A stretch of DNA of 64,000 nt from Paralvinella palmiformis (GCA_025642065.1 JAODUP010000322.1:538475-602474); one strand, 5' to 3'. Numbered from the stretch's first letter, positions 1 to 12,909 are shown. Numbers and translations: made by a program. The notes: a model not told the origin generated them from the letters alone.

Positions 1-140
1 TAATACACCGGCTTAGGTCATTTTGGTCTACGTCAAATTCGCCTTTAAGCCACTTTTCTAGATTATATTTCAGTTCGGCATACGTCATTACGTCCGATGC
101 TACGTCACTCATCTACTTCACCTACGTCATAATATAAGGA
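1..140 (-). repeat. GACGTA-rich dispersed repeat, copy 1
   Basis: The reverse complement carries repeated GACGTA words (GACGTAGGTGA, GAGTGACGTA, CGGACGTAATGACGT) in the same order and similar spacing as 22,786-22,915 on the plus strand, so two diverged copies of one element lie in opposite orientation. No coding potential is seen. The rest of the stretch up to about 900 shows nothing recognisable. Confidence 0.6.
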
Positions 141-984
141 GGCGCAATAAATAAATTAACAACATAATAAAACGAAGCTAAAACATTTAAAATACAATAA
201 AAACACACCAAAATTATTTTATCAAATGTATATGCAATAAAATATTTTCAAAAGCCGGGTTACGTCACTACTCATGGAACCAAGTAATGAGGTAGGCGGG
301 GTATGATTGTACTTAAAGATATCAGAGATATGTGGACTAAGCCAATCTTGGTATCACCTTAAATGTGCTGCTTTTTAAAGTTTGTTGATCATTACTTAGT
401 TGAATAAGTTTGTTTTATGACACGACTACATTTTGATAACTCATCTGGCTCAACGGCAGTACCGGCTAAATCCGGCTCACGCATATCCATATTGATAAAG
501 ATACCTGGTTAGATTTCATAGGAAGGTTATAAAAGATAAAGTTCGTCGTCAAATAATCTAGGATGGGCATAACAGATAAAATGATTTGGTCAAACTTTCA
601 ACCGTCTTCAACCAATAATAAAACAACATTTCTTGTCATTGTGTGCAAGACAAGTGTTTTAGCGGGCCATGTATTTTAAATACTTTTATAGGCGTTTAGA
701 CAATACATAATTCAAGTTCTTGTATTGAGAAACGACCAATTACGGTCTACCGCACCTTGCGTCACGTGGTATTTTCGTTGCAACGGCCTGCGTACATTTT
801 TAGCGACGTGTATTACCATTTATCATAGCATTCAGTTGAAGCCGATATCCTTGCGTCTCGAACAACACTTTAACCTTACCGTAGGTTACCTTATATAGTT
901 TCTGAACCCAGGTCTACATGACCTCTATGTCCGGATCACTGTCTTCTAATATTACACTAATTTTAGTACGACTGCATGCGGTTA

Positions 985-1925
985 TTATCTGCTACTCGTG
1001 ATCAAAACGTATTGGTTGATTAGCCCAAAATTGATCTAATATAGTCTCAAAGGACTTAATACTTGGAACAGTCTTCCCGAATATGTTTTAGAAACCCCGT
1101 GTATTAACCATACGCAACCTAAACTGAGAGTTTCTTATTTTGGTTTTATTTTGTTCCTTATATAATTTCTTCTCATGTCCTCTTGTATTGTTGTCGTTTA
1201 GTGGCAGCTGCATTTCTGCATCCCGATCATATCTTCCATTCGGTATCTTATACACTTTTATCACATCCCCTCAGATTCGTCAGTACACCAATGTTGGAAG
1301 ATCTAATTTCTTTAACCCCACTTTGTAACTTAGCCCCTTCAGCTCAGGTAACATCTTTGTAGCACTCCTTTGGGCATTTTCTATTGTCACAATGTCCTTC
1401 TCCCTGAACGGAGACCAGACAGATTGCACATATTCAAGATGCGGGCGGACCATAGCCGTAAATAGCCACCTCAAACTTCGGATGTCCAAGTAACTGAAAT
1501 ATCTTCTAATTAATCCCATGGCCTGATTTGCTTTCTTAGCGTTCTTCAGTATGTATTGTTCAAAGGTTTCTCATCGAAGGTGACTCCTAGATTCTTCTCT
1601 TGGCTGACTTTCAGCAATGTGACCCATTTTCTCTCTTCACCTTCCGGTGATATTTTCTGTCTGCTTCTGATCGTCATCATTTTACACTTCTGAGGGTGGA
1701 ACATCAGAAGCCACTTGGTTTTCCATTATTGTAGTGAGATTAGGTTCTATATTAACCGATCCTGATCATTCCGTGAAGCAACCTCCCGGAATATTTTGTG
1801 CCGTCTGCAAACAGATATATGTTGGATTTAACGTTGCCCGGGAGATCATTGATAAACAGAACAAACGGGACCAGTCCCAATACGCTTTCCTGTGGGATAC
1901 CGCTCAGCACCTCTACCTATCTCTC
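985..1925 (-). pseudogene. LINE reverse transcriptase fragment, catalytic box altered
   Basis: From the high end, the minus strand reads GIPQESVLG then FVLFINDLPGNVKSN and LFADGTKYSG. This matches RT motif B and the catalytic YADD box, with YADD changed to FADG, so polymerase activity would be lost. Two stop codons and a frame change follow, then a readable C-terminal part (79 codons ending near 1280) with RPHLEYVQSVWSPF and NAQRSATKMLP. It ends with the conserved LINE C-terminal tail near 985. Confidence 0.85.
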
Positions 1926-2143
1926 GCTTCTAGATATCTCTGTCACAGTCGTTGTATTTTTGTTCTTGCTGCTTCTGCTGTTAATTTGTCTATGTTAGTT
2001 CTCTGGTGCCTATGGGCCTCTGCATATTTGTCAATCGTTTTACTAGGCACACATTCCAATTCATGACCCCTAAGTTTACCTAGCAGGTATTTCCATTGTG
2101 CCTCCACACTGTGCCTCCAACAACTGTTCCCCAAACATGTCCT

Positions 2144-2926
2144 TCATCTTACTATAGTCCCTTTATCATAAATAAAACATCTTCTCACTTGCTGCCATCT
2201 TGCCATGTAGCAGTTGAAGTTAAAACTGAGTAAGCTGTGGTCGCCTTTCCCGAGTGGTGACAAATAATCGATGCTATCTATCATCCTTTCGCCATTAGTA
2301 AGTACTAAGTCTAGTAATCCTGATTGATGTGTACCTCTTCCTCTGGTCGGAGTGTCGACATGTTGGTGTAGATATATATCTCTTAATGTCTCGACCAGTT
2401 GAAATTCCTCGCTCACAGCATCTTCTCCCGGGGTTGACTCATGTCTGCAGTCAATCTTTGGGTAATTGAAATCACGCACAATATGAGGCTGCTTTATATG
2501 TGCAGCTTTCTCGATTATTTCTCTCAAGTTAATACTGTTTGCCTTTTCACTATTTGGGCTCCTATCGATACGTCCAATGAATGGCTCATCATTATATTTT
2601 AGTCTATTGGATAGCCATATGGATTGCTGATAAGGTGTTTACGTGATTTCTGCCAGTATCCGACTCTAGGGGTCGGAGTACACATCATACCCCCCCCCCC
2701 CAGCCTTAGCTCTGCCTCGGTTATCTGATATCTGGCTGTTTTTGGTTTCACTTCGGTGATCATTATTAGGTCTGGCTTATCTTCTGTCTCCTATAGCCTC
2801 ATTTCGAGCCCTGCCATCTTGTTTGTGAGAACATCAGCATTCGTATACCAACATCTTATTTTACTGTTATCGAAATATGCTGTATTGACATTATGTGTGC
2901 TATGGTCGGCGACTAATTCTGTCACG
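2144..2926 (-). pseudogene. LINE apurinic endonuclease domain fragment
   Basis: Minus-strand translation gives the endonuclease landmarks in order: an N-terminal YTNAD segment, PDLIMITEVKPK, FIGRIDRSPNS, DFNYPKID, LLDLVLTNGERMIDSI and SPLGKGDHSLLSFNF. These correspond to the metal-binding Glu, the catalytic Asp-X-Asn and the final Asp-His of EEP-type LINE endonucleases. An in-frame stop lies near 2789, and a C-run at about 2691-2701 may have slipped. It belongs to the same insertion as the RT fragment at 985-1925. Confidence 0.85.
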
Positions 2927-3507
2927 TCTTGTTGGATTATAATGTCTCTGTAATCCTCATTACTCTTGAGTAATGATGTAGCACGGAGTACTCAATACTT
3001 TGTAGCTACACTATCGAATCCTACCAAAAGGCGGCCGACTTTTCATAAGGATATGACAGGCATAACAAAATCGGTGTAGATGTTTGTCTTTCTTCTTATC
3101 TAGGTATCCGTTGAATGCAACTTTCTAGCCAAATATATGACACCGGTGTTAACGTATACCGCATTTCACACCTTCGTTACCGTTTTAGCACAGGTTCGAC
3201 ACTTATTCTTATCGATGTTGTCCCTCGCCTCGTTGTCATCTGTGCTATCATTCGAGTCATCCACTGTGTGTCTTTTCTGTTGTTTTCGTGTCCGTTTTCC
3301 TTATTTTATCGGCCATATATTTGACATATTACGATTTCTCGTTTCTATTTTAATTCCCTAATTAAACACACCTTTTTGGACTAGGCTTCAAACTAGTTCC
3401 TGTAGCCTAGATCGTTGGATGTCTATCATCAATCTAATCAATTTTCTGTCTTTTCTATCACTGCAGTTTTTACAACAGCAATCTTATACAATGTATCGAT
3501 GGCCCAT

Positions 3508-3561
3508 TTAGCCTACCTCGTGCACAAAAGTGGCCATAAAACACCAATCATCATCATCATG
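3508..3561 (+). repeat. ATC-tailed SINE, 3' end fragment
   Basis: The stretch reads GGCCCATTTAGCCTACCT, then GTGCACAAAAGTGGCC, then AAAACACCAATCATCATC. It matches the 3' parts of copies at 12,262-12,368 and 38,885-39,032 (plus) and 41,053-41,137 (minus). Only the tail half is recognisable here. Confidence 0.75.
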
Positions 3562-4111
3562 GTCCTTATACAATGTATCGGTTTTCGATAACCGGAAAAT
3601 CCACCAAAGAGAAAAACCGACAGGTTAAGCAGGCCCATTTTGTTGGTCAAATAATCGGAATAATCCTAAAACAACCCCCTTTCCAACGTGTGACCACGAT
3701 AACACAATTATATGAGGGCCTTTGTCAATTATAATATACAACATATATATATATAGCGACCTATATAACCTGTAAGAAGGTTACTCTAAGGCGCTTGACA
3801 ATAAATAATTCATATGGATGTAACAGATTTACAACTTTAAAAATACATAATTCTTTCCAGTCTAGGTTGAAGTGAAGTCTTCGCCCAACTCCGATTCGTG
3901 GAGAGAAGGCCGGAGAATCGTGAATCTAGGTGTTTTGGTGATTAAATTAAAAGAGGCATGTCAGCAGTGTCACCAGCTGCTACAACTAACTGATTGTATA
4001 GGGGAGTATACGTTTAGATTGGATGGCTTCCTCAGAATATGTTGTAGCCATTGTAGTTTCTGCGATTAGCCTTCATTTTGACTATGTCTGCTAATAGTAA
4101 GGTTTGTTTCA

Positions 4112-4203
<92 letters not shown>

Positions 4204-5370
4204 AGATCTTACATATTGATTAGAAAGAATAATTAAAATGAATATTGAGATGACCAGTATACCATTAGTGGTATCTTACTACTGGCCCTGTATTTGAAAG
4301 ATCTGAAATAATCTTAACGTGAATACATTGATACCATCCATATAGTGATAGCATGTAACGAAGAGTAAAAGAAATAGACTTTATGTACGTGAATGACGCA
4401 AATATAACAATATTGGTTAAATTTGAAACATTTAAAATAATCTGAATACGTATAAATTTATTCTATCTTTGTAGCGATGAGATATAATAAACAGTGGAAG
4501 AAATAGGGCAAATAGTAAATGGATTTGATTGTTTGTTATGTATGTGTCAATGATGAAAATATCGAAAATGGATGATTTTATCCACCGCAAATCTCAAATC
4601 TGCCTTCATTTTGCACTCGTCAGGTTATATACACGAAAGGTTATAATTAACAAATCAAACGGTGAATCCATTTATACAAACGCTTTTAGATAGCTCTATA
4701 TTCAGTAATATTGACATGGGAACATTTCATCGACATCTACGGTTAGGCTTTGTATTACGTAATTATTTTTAGAACATGATGTGTTGAATATTTTACGGGA
4801 ATTACCGGGCTTAATTAAATGGTCTACTTCCCAATATACTACACACGTGATGTTATATCTTGAAATAAAGTTGAACCAAAAACCAGTAAAAAGGTATTAT
4901 TCTGCTGATCTTGTGATACTAAAAGAAGAAAAGAAGAAAAGAAAAAAAACACCCACAAATAACCAGAAATATAAATAATTAATTGAAAAAGTGCAAAAGA
5001 CAAAACATGCTTGTTATACATTTTTGCCGTTTTAGTTCCTTTTTATGGCAGTTTTGATATCGTCTCTTCACGTAAAGTTGTATATTTCTAGTTTTGGACG
5101 AGCAGTTTGCTTCCTTTTGGCGTCTTTTTGTTCCATTTGTGTATAGGTGAAATACAGTGAAAGGATATCCATTACAAAGAGTCATAAATAGACAGGTATG
5201 ATAGACCTCAATACTACACTAATTATATTTTTACCGCGTAATTAATTAATAAAAGGTTAGTGACCAGACTTAATATCACGTGACCTGACTCGTGTTGAGC
5301 TAATCCCGTTCTTAAAATATGGCGATATAAATATCCCCGGAGATTATCGTTGTAAACCGTAGCTGTCTAT
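3562..5370. other. Non-coding stretch with a long TA microsatellite
   Basis: No exon or mobile-element coding sequence was recognised. The only clear structure is the (TA)n tract at 4114-4198. Confidence 0.5.
4114..4198. repeat. (TA)n microsatellite, about 84 bp
   Basis: Uninterrupted TA dinucleotide repeat. Confidence 0.98.
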
Positions 5371-5379
5371 CATTGTCTG

Positions 5380-5770
5380 AAATAATTAATGGCTGAATCG
5401 CTTGATGGGGATATGAAAGGAAAGAAGGGATGATTCGAACCACGAAATGATCACTACCTAATCCACTACTCTACCACTGAAATTTACTCTATCACGGAAA
5501 TTAATCTATTCTACTAGAGAAATTTACTTCGATCATAATTAAATATAAAGAACAAAGTGCTTCCAAAACTAAATAAATAGTCTTTAGAGTAATCTATCTT
5601 CTTAGTTTCTACGTCCAATGAGATCTATTTTATACGGAAGAGGTAGATCTCGTGATCTGTTGTTGTTTTCGTGGATTTATGTGTTATTAGGTCGGTCAAT
5701 GTCCTATAAAGGATCCTGTGTCGTCGAGTACACCAGACGAGTCCGGGTTGGTAGGTAATTTTCAAGTCTA
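5380..5770 (+). repeat. Dispersed repeat family B, copy 1
   Basis: It shares an ordered series of blocks with 12,910-13,250: ATGGCTGAATC, a run of CTATTCTACTA-like words, AGAAATTTACTTCG against ATATTTACTTCGTG, GTGTTATTAGG against TTGTTATTAGG, then GTCAATGTCCTATAAAGG against GTCAACGTCCTATAAAGG, and a closing GAGTAC. No ORF. Probably a non-autonomous element; its type is unknown. Confidence 0.6.
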
Positions 5771-5893
5771 ATATCAAATTATTAATTATTAATTTATAGG
5801 CGACCTTCCATGTTATTATTACCCTTCTAATTAATTATGGCTTAAATCAATTATTTATTATTCACCACCTTCGTGTTAGTGTCCAGCCCAGTA

Positions 5894-5952
5894 CACACAC
5901 GCACACGCACACACACACACACACACACATGAAAGTTACTATTTGGTTCTTG

Positions 5953-5987
<35 letters not shown>

Positions 5988-6030
5988 GTGTGTTTGCGCA
6001 TGCGCGCCTGCGTGCGTGCGCCCGCGCACG
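5894..6030. repeat. Compound CA / TA microsatellite followed by a GC alternating tract
   Basis: (CA)n at about 5894-5930 and (TA)n at 5955-5983, then an alternating purine-pyrimidine G/C tract at about 5997-6030 (TGCGCATGCGCGCCTG onward) of the kind that can adopt Z-DNA. Confidence 0.9.
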
Positions 6031-6539
6031 TGTATGAACATTATATTTACTGCACATTAGTTCACATGTATCAGACAAAAACATTCGCATTGTATCAAAT
6101 ATACAAGTTGTCGTTGTGGTGGGGTGGCTTTAGAGTGGGGGAGACATATTATGGTGATAGGCTTGGGGGTGGTTTATTACATGTGGCTTTTGTTATCCCC
6201 AAATATCACTTTATCGCACGATCGACAGCGACATGATGGCAACCTAATGACCCTGACAACTTGTCAATCAGTTCACAGACTACCAGACAAATTTCACGGT
6301 CAGTATTTAGCGGTAATAGCGGGGTTATTTATATGGCAATCTATGGTTTTCGTATTGCGTAAACATTGGCTGTGGCTGATTAACGATGGCCGGATCATTG
6401 GGGGCATTATCATGGCAGGAAATCGGGTCCTTATCAAAGCTGAAACACGGCAATGTCGACTGATTCATATATAAGACGAGTAGTGAAAAAGAGCTCTCCG
6501 GCAGGAATTAAAACCTCACCTTATACACAGGTATATACG

Positions 6540-6550
6540 ATATAATATAT

Positions 6551-6598
<48 letters not shown>
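6540..6598. repeat. (TA)n microsatellite
   Basis: TA tract with one interruption near 6561. Confidence 0.97.
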
Positions 6599-6601
<3 letters not shown>

Positions 6602-6639
6602 ATAGATAGGCGTGGATAAAAACGTAACGGTATGACTGC

Positions 6640-6740
6640 TTAGCTGCTAGGTTTGAGTAAATCATAGTATTTACTCAAATTTGAGACGATATTTCGTTCT
6701 AGTCCAGTAATAATCCATCGTACAGTTTTGCTACTTTATG
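6640..6740 (+). repeat. Local direct repeat, copy 1
   Basis: The words GAGTAAATCATAGTAT, GATATTTCGTTCTAGTCC and AGTAATAATCCAT recur in the same order at 7430-7525. The two copies are about 790 bp apart and diverged. Confidence 0.8.
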
Positions 6741-6854
6741 GTTTGAGCTAAGTCACTTCAGTGCATCCATATGTAGGTAATGTGCATTACTGCTGAATGT
6801 AAACTGTGGTGTCAGAGTGTATATGGTGCGTATGTACTAACTATTGAGCCACAC

Positions 6855-7185
6855 GCACGTGTTGTTTATCTCCAGCTGTGGTGTCAAATGGTATATTTGT
6901 GTGCGTGCTTCCGCTTAGCCTGTATTTATCCGCTTTCTCGTTGATGTGACCAATTTTTCGCCTACAGAAAGCGGAGTAGCTGGGCCCACAGGCTGATGTG
7001 TAGCCCATACATATGTATAGGTATACGATTGTATAGATATGTGGAAGTGTAGAACATTTTATAGTTCGATTAACGTATATACAGTTTTATTTATGCATAT
7101 ATTTATCCAGGTATAAGTATCAAAGGATGTTTAGTTGTTGATGTTCTGAGTCAGTGCAACTATGTATTTATACTAAAACACACAT
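6855..7185 (+). repeat. Dispersed repeat family C, copy 1
   Basis: It matches 47,855-48,115. Shared blocks in order: GTGCTTCCGCTT, a CTGATG segment, ACATATGTATAGGT against ACATGTATAGGTCAACG, a TATAAGTxTCAAA block, and GTTGATGTTCTGAG then CAACTATGTAT. No ORF. Confidence 0.65.
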
Positions 7186-7429
7186 TGCCTGTTCCAGACA
7201 ATTATTTTCCATGTTGTGAGTAATTAGGTTACACTCAAATAGGAAAATTGTTGATTGTATACCTATTCTCGACGTGTCATTCGCAGTATCGGAGATCTGC
7301 CTGGTCAAATAGATCAGGCGGAGAGACCCTTTAATTTAGATCCTACCACATCTAACTACATATAATTGGGGACGCTAAATTAGGAGTGGATTAACCTTCA
7401 CTTAGTGATGAAAGGAAAAGTAGGAATAT

Positions 7430-7525
7430 TAGCTGTTAGGTTCGAGTAAATCATAGTATATACTCCGGATTGAAGCGATATTTCGTTCTAGTCCAGTAAT
7501 AATCCATTGTGCAGTATTGCTACCG
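7430..7525 (+). repeat. Local direct repeat, copy 2
   Basis: Second copy of the block at 6640-6740. Confidence 0.8.
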
Positions 7526-7529
7526 TATT

Positions 7530-10315
7530 TAGGTAGTGTACATCTTAACACGTGTTCATCAAACTGTTATGTTGGTTGGCATGCTTATAAAAGGCCTAAC
7601 TTTTCACTCGGGTTAGAGAACAACCTCTCCTCCCCCACACGCACACATAAATAGCGAGGAGGTTGGTTATAGGCCCGTGTGCTCCATTTATTATCTGTTT
7701 CAGCGTATGTTTAATTTTAGACAATATTTTGCTCTATCAATGGGAAAAGCTCACTTTGGGGGCTTCCCAGTGTTTGTCAACGACATACAGGCGGCCGGAA
7801 CGGTGGCACAAGCCAAGAAATTAGCACGGGAAACCCCCCATCCAGAAAAAAAAACTGGGAAGAATAAGGATTTCTCTGATGAGGGAACTTCCCCGGTTAA
7901 TTGAATGCCTGTCGTCGAAACGATGTTTTACATTCATTTCCAGACACAGGATCTTCCCGGAATGAACCTGTTATTAGATCACCTTCTTAGACATCACACT
8001 GGCAATAACCAAATTAAGGGCAACGGTAAAGGTAAGACCGGAAAAAGAACATGAACTGCACCGGGGACGCTGAATAATGGATTTTCAGTGTTGATTGGGG
8101 AATTTGGAAGCCGGCACCGGAACTAGTGTCTACACGGCACCTGGTTAGAGACGCAACATCTGACAGGAAGACCATTATCATCGTAAGCAATCCGCTTCTT
8201 CAGATGATTTTCCGGAATTATCTAAGCCACAGGGAGTAACAAGGACAAACAGTAGGACTCCCAACCTTACTGAAATACAAAAAAATTAGCAACCCGAGGA
8301 GGACTTTAATAGGTCAAAACCCTGGCTTTTGTTATTATGGTAGAGTCCTGTAGTGTCGCTGCTAGGAATATTGATCCGAATTTGTTCGGATTAATGCTTA
8401 TGTTATTTAATTATCATGTGTACTAATGTTTTACTTTTCTCCTTTAGACTTTATTTTGATTGATGATTTCTTGGCTGATGTACCACATAATGACCTGTTT
8501 TGTGTCAATAACAGTGACTTGTTTATATTTAGATGATTCTCTTCCGGATACGTTTAGTAATTTATTTTGTCCTTACATTTTTCTAATCGTAAATGTAATT
8601 GAATTACACATGTAATTAAATATCTATCTAAAATCAGTTTGGAGTTATAACTACCGTTTGACTAATACCACAACACCTGTATCAACGCCTTAAATATTAT
8701 TATGACACACGCACAAGCTCACCCACGCAGACACGCGCACTAACACAGACACACGCACTGTCACCCGCGCGCACACACAGATACACAGACACACATGCGG
8801 ACAAACACACGATGTCATACATTTATTCTCAGGAAGCTAGTAAACAATATTGACTTGTAAGTCTCAACTCGTCAATGTGAAGCTGTAATTAAACAAAAAA
8901 AACTAACCCCTATTATTAAATTAAATACGAGTTACACGTCTGATTGTTTATTTAAATATTAATGCCGTAAAGCAGTGAATGATGTTTATATCCTAACAAC
9001 AGCTTGACACGTGATGATTAGTACCAGCTATTAGAAAAATCAATAATCAATAATCAATCATGCATATGAGTAAAACAAAGATAAATTGCAATGGGTTAAA
9101 TATAAAGTTTATTCGTAATAATATTGGGATGTCTCTGTTTTTCCATATCGGGTTAAGTTATCATTTATTTCTAAATCAGTCATTAATTTGACAAATTATT
9201 TCGCGTTTCTTCCACTGTTAATTGTTTATTGGCTCAGAACATTGAACTAAATATAAAACGAGACCGAATACTCAATGGCGTTTGAGTGGGCAGCCATGAC
9301 CAAACAGCTTTCATTTCCGGCCAGTGAAAAAACACAACAATGAACAAAATGCAATTGAGTAACACGTTCAGTTGCGCATTACATTATTATTTTTGATGCG
9401 ATTTGGAAAATTCCAGATCCTATGTGCAATATATTATCATAAGAAATGTAAGGTAAAAACTTTGTAATAGTATTATGACCGTGTATGACCTGGTTATTAC
9501 AGGCACACTTGACTTGTTTGCAGTCTTGCAACTTTGAAGCGGCTGCGATTCGAGTTTTGAACCTGTGAATACGGACATTTGGTTGTGATCTGTGCATTAT
9601 AATTTAGTTTTTGCAGAGAATCTATTATAATCCTGTCCTATTATGTGGCATCAAATATGTAAATATCGTTTTATGTAAGTCCATAGACGAAGTTGGGATC
9701 AGACTGTGTCAGTCGATGATCTTCATACAAGTAGATAGGTGATGATCTACTAGGTCGTTTATAGAATACATTTTTCTTTCCACAATAACAATTCGCCAAA
9801 ACGGTAATATTGTTGACGTAGCTCAGAACAATGGAAGTGACCTTGTTGAACTAAATCTCTTCTACCTTTTGTCTGTCATTTGAAATAAGCCGATTGAAAG
9901 TTCCGGTGCATTTAGGGTTGTTTCTTGGTTGGGGAGGCTATTTCGGGGAATTCATTTTTTAAATATTCACATTACGTTACGTTACGTAAATGGGCAAACG
10001 CCATGTGATGAATCCTATATTTGAAGTTGTATACCTTTCGGATAATCTTATTATTTCTTAGATTGGAAGTGTTGTCTCATCTCTTCTATATGCCGCATTT
10101 AGCCATATGGAGAGAGTCAACGGGTTGAACACCAGGATTCTATATCCGGATACGTATTGCTTATACGCTGCCAATAAGGCGTCTTATGCTTAAAGTGACA
10201 TCGGGTTTTAAATTACTGATATCCAGCCGAACATCTTGTTAGTGGAGACTTCACACACATCGCTTATCGTTAGTACGACAATGTCTCCCGTGGGCTTATA
10301 AGCAGTTCTTGCTTC
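7530..10315. other. Non-coding stretch, no gene recognised
   Basis: It contains a CA-rich irregular tract at about 8703-8815 and otherwise no exon, RNA gene or transposon coding sequence that I can support. The 75-codon frame at 7677-7904 has no recognisable domain. Confidence 0.5.
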
Positions 10316-10319
10316 TTGT

Positions 10320-11930
10320 TTCAGCATTTAAACACCAGAATCAATGCTAAAATATCGAGCGCTGGAGGGTAAGATCACCCAAATTCATGCTTCTTTCCCA
10401 GTTTCTGTTTCTAGTTGTAATATTGATTTTCCAGTTGTACATCACCCTTGCACGGTGTTTAAACCAACCCGACTTACTGTGTTTCTAAACTGACTTAATC
10501 ATTCCCTAAGAAGTCCTGTGAACCTGATCATATCCCTACATCTCCGCTAAAATATTGTCTTCACACAATAATTGTTTCAATTACTAAGATACTAAATTAT
10601 CAATAAGTTCCGGAGTGTTACCTTCTCATTTTACAGATGCCGATGTACTCCCTCTAATTATGAAATCATCTTTACCAGCCAATGACCTAAACAGCTATAG
10701 ACCTACTCCTAATCTATCATTCATATCTAAAGTATTAGAAAAAAACGTATCCTGTCGTTTGAATGTTCACTTCAACTGTAATCACTTTCAGTCTGCTTAC
10801 AAACAATTTCACTCTACAGAAACGGCTCTACCAAAAACCTTATAACGATATAGCACTAAATATGGACACAGGAAAGGTCACAGAACTAACACTTTTAGAT
10901 TTATCTGCAGCTTTTGACACCATTGATTATTCTGGTCTTCTGGATCGCCTCTCTGATTGGTATAGCATATCGGGCACATTCTTAATAAATAGGTTTCAAT
11001 AAAAGCAAGAACATGTTTTTCAAAGGCAGTGCCTTTGTTTTGGGGTGTTCCCCAAGAGTCTGTTCATGGACCGCTACTGTTTACTCTGGATACAACACCA
11101 CTAAGCTCACTTATTCATAGCCATAAATTAGACCATCATTTATATGCAGATGACACTCAAGTATACATATCTTTGTCTACAACAGACACTGATCTTTCCT
11201 TAAACAACTTGGTCACTGTCTCAGTGATATCTCTGGCTGGATGACAACCAATAAACTTAAGCTCAATGCCAACAAAACAGATTTCATCATTATAGGTACA
11301 TCCAGATAACGCAACAAACATACTCATTTATTCCCTACGAACATCCTTAGTCATAGCATCACAGCATCAGACACTGGACGTAATCTTGGTGTTACATTTG
11401 ATAGCGATTTTAATATCAGAAAACATTTTTCTCTGACATGTCGCTGTTGCTTCTATCATAATCGTGACCTTCGCCATATTCGGCGCTATATTCCCTTTTC
11501 AGTCGTCAAAACCATTGCTACAGCACTCAGTACTAGTAGGCTTGATTACTGCAACTCTCTTCTTTATAACATTACATCTAAGGATATTCTAAAACTTCAG
11601 TGTGTTAAAAACTGCTTAGCTAGGGTTGTTACACAGTCTCCTCGGTGTTCCCATTCTGTTCCACTTCTGAACTCTCTTCACTGGCTCCCTGTTCAATCTC
11701 GCATTATTTTCTAACTCTGTACTATTGCCTATCAAACTCTTTCTTGTGGAGAATCTTCATATCTATTTCCATGCTTTCTTTAGCAACCAAGCCCAGAGAG
11801 CTCCGTTCATCTGGTTTTCACTTGTTGTCTGTACCCAGGCTAAAACTTAGACTCGGACTCGTTGCTGTCCCTACTCTTTGGAATTCACTCTCTGAACATG
11901 TCAAGTCGTCAAGTAGCATAGTTTTGTAAT
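10320..11930 (+). mobile_element. Degraded L2-like non-LTR retrotransposon (LINE) reverse transcriptase
   Basis: Plus-strand frames give, in order, the RT landmarks of L2/CR1-group LINEs: PLIMKSSLPANDLNSYRP, LSFISKVLEKNVSCRLN, FQSAYKQFHSTETAL, LTLLDLSAAFDTIDYS (motif A), GVPQESVHGPLLF (motif B), HHLYADDTQVYISL (catalytic YADD intact), then NKTDFIIIGTS, RNLGVTFDSDF, TSRLDYCNSLLYNI and a C-terminal VPTLWNSLSEHVKSS. Frames shift several times (near 10,840, 11,000, 11,220, 11,310 and 11,700), so the copy is dead. It ends at an ATT microsatellite (about 11,929-11,945), which may be its tail. The 5' part, including the endonuclease, is absent or unrecognisable. Confidence 0.9.
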
Positions 11931-11954
11931 TATTATTATTATTATAAATAATGA

Positions 11955-12260
11955 CTAGTTGTGATTAGAGATATTTAAATAAGATTCTGTGAGAAGAGAA
12001 CACCTGCTTCTTTTGATGAAATAAGAACTACAGATGTTGACTAGACGTTGTAAGTTCAAATAAATTATATTAAAAAGAAATGGCCAAGGTTCTCTTACAA
12101 ACTTTAAAATTCCATCCGCGTTAATATCATCCAGCAGCTGTTTACGATCTTTGGATGAAAATATTGTTCTCTGATGTGGTGGTATTTTGAGCAATGGAGG
12201 AGGATGTGCTACGCTGTCAGGTGTCCCTGGCAGGAGATACATTCTAGTGGGTCTTCTCCA
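11955..12260 (-). pseudogene. LINE 3' fragment with C-H-C zinc-knuckle-like motif
   Basis: The minus strand reads ECISCQGHLTA, a stop, then HILLHCSKYHHIREQYF. This is the Cys-X2-Cys...His-X4-Cys segment found near the C-terminus of many LINE ORF2 proteins. Another frame carries a short continuation (ILKFVREPWPFLFNI). The stop and frame change make it a remnant. It lies directly behind, and opposite to, the L2-like copy, so two insertions abut here. Confidence 0.7.
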
Positions 12261-12261
12261 A

Positions 12262-12368
12262 CGAAGAGGTGAATCTCGGTGTGGGCATATCTGAAGGTTG
12301 TTTCATTTTAGCCTATATTGTGCACAAAAGTGGCCGTAAAACATCAATCATCATCATCATCATCATCC
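12262..12368 (+). repeat. ATC-tailed SINE, partial copy
   Basis: It reads GTGAATCTCGGTGTGGGC, then ATATCTGAAGGTTGTTTC, then TTGTGCACAAAAGTGGCC and an (ATC)n tail. The same order is seen at 38,885-39,032. The tRNA-like head is missing. Confidence 0.8.
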
Positions 12369-12909
12369 AACGAAGAGGTATATATTTTATAATGAATGGA
12401 AAGATAATTCATAAGACTTCAATTAGGTTATCTTGAAATAAGAGTTTACGTAACATTTGAAGGCTTTAACAAGAAGATGAAAATTTATTGAAGACACCGA
12501 AGAAAACCAGGTTTAGAGGCTAAGTAAGAAAAGTGATACCTTAAGATAGGAATGTTTAATGTAATTCATGCATCATGGTATCTGATGATAAACAATGATA
12601 TATGATACGAACACTTTGATCCTGTAATTATTATTGCCGTTCGAGAAGATGCTTACCACATAAAACATCTCATGTTCAGATAGTCTTATCTTAATACGAG
12701 TTCCGTTCAGGTAGCTCGGTCAATGTCATACACGAAATATTGTCATATTAACGTCTTCGCGGCGGATTATTTAGTTTCAGCGATTTCTTCTAATGACGTC
12801 ACATTTATTAGTTTCGAGACCAAATCGAACGACTAGTTTAGACCTTCCTTCCACGGTGCGCTTTATTATCCGCATGAATGCTAATAGTCCACCACCGTCC
12901 AAAATAAAG

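Larger units (their letters stand above)
900..3400 (-). mobile_element. Degraded CR1-like non-LTR retrotransposon (LINE)
   Basis: Read on the minus strand the block gives, in order, a possible ORF1-like remnant (about 3390-2960), an apurinic endonuclease domain (about 2926-2144), reverse transcriptase fragments (about 1925-1280) and the C-terminal region (about 1280-985). Diagnostic pieces are CWYTNADVLTNKMAGL, DFNYPKID, SPLGKGDHSLLSF, GIPQESVLG, VRPHLEYVQSVWSPF and a C-terminal FETILDQFWANQPIRF. The order and motifs are those of CR1/Jockey-group LINEs. Stops, frame changes and loss of the middle of the RT make it a dead copy. Clade assignment is by motif memory only. Confidence 0.85.

Noticed and set aside
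6124..6474. 116-codon plus frame with hydrophobic segments
   Set aside because: No domain, splice signals or relatives recognised; plausible by chance in 64 kb.
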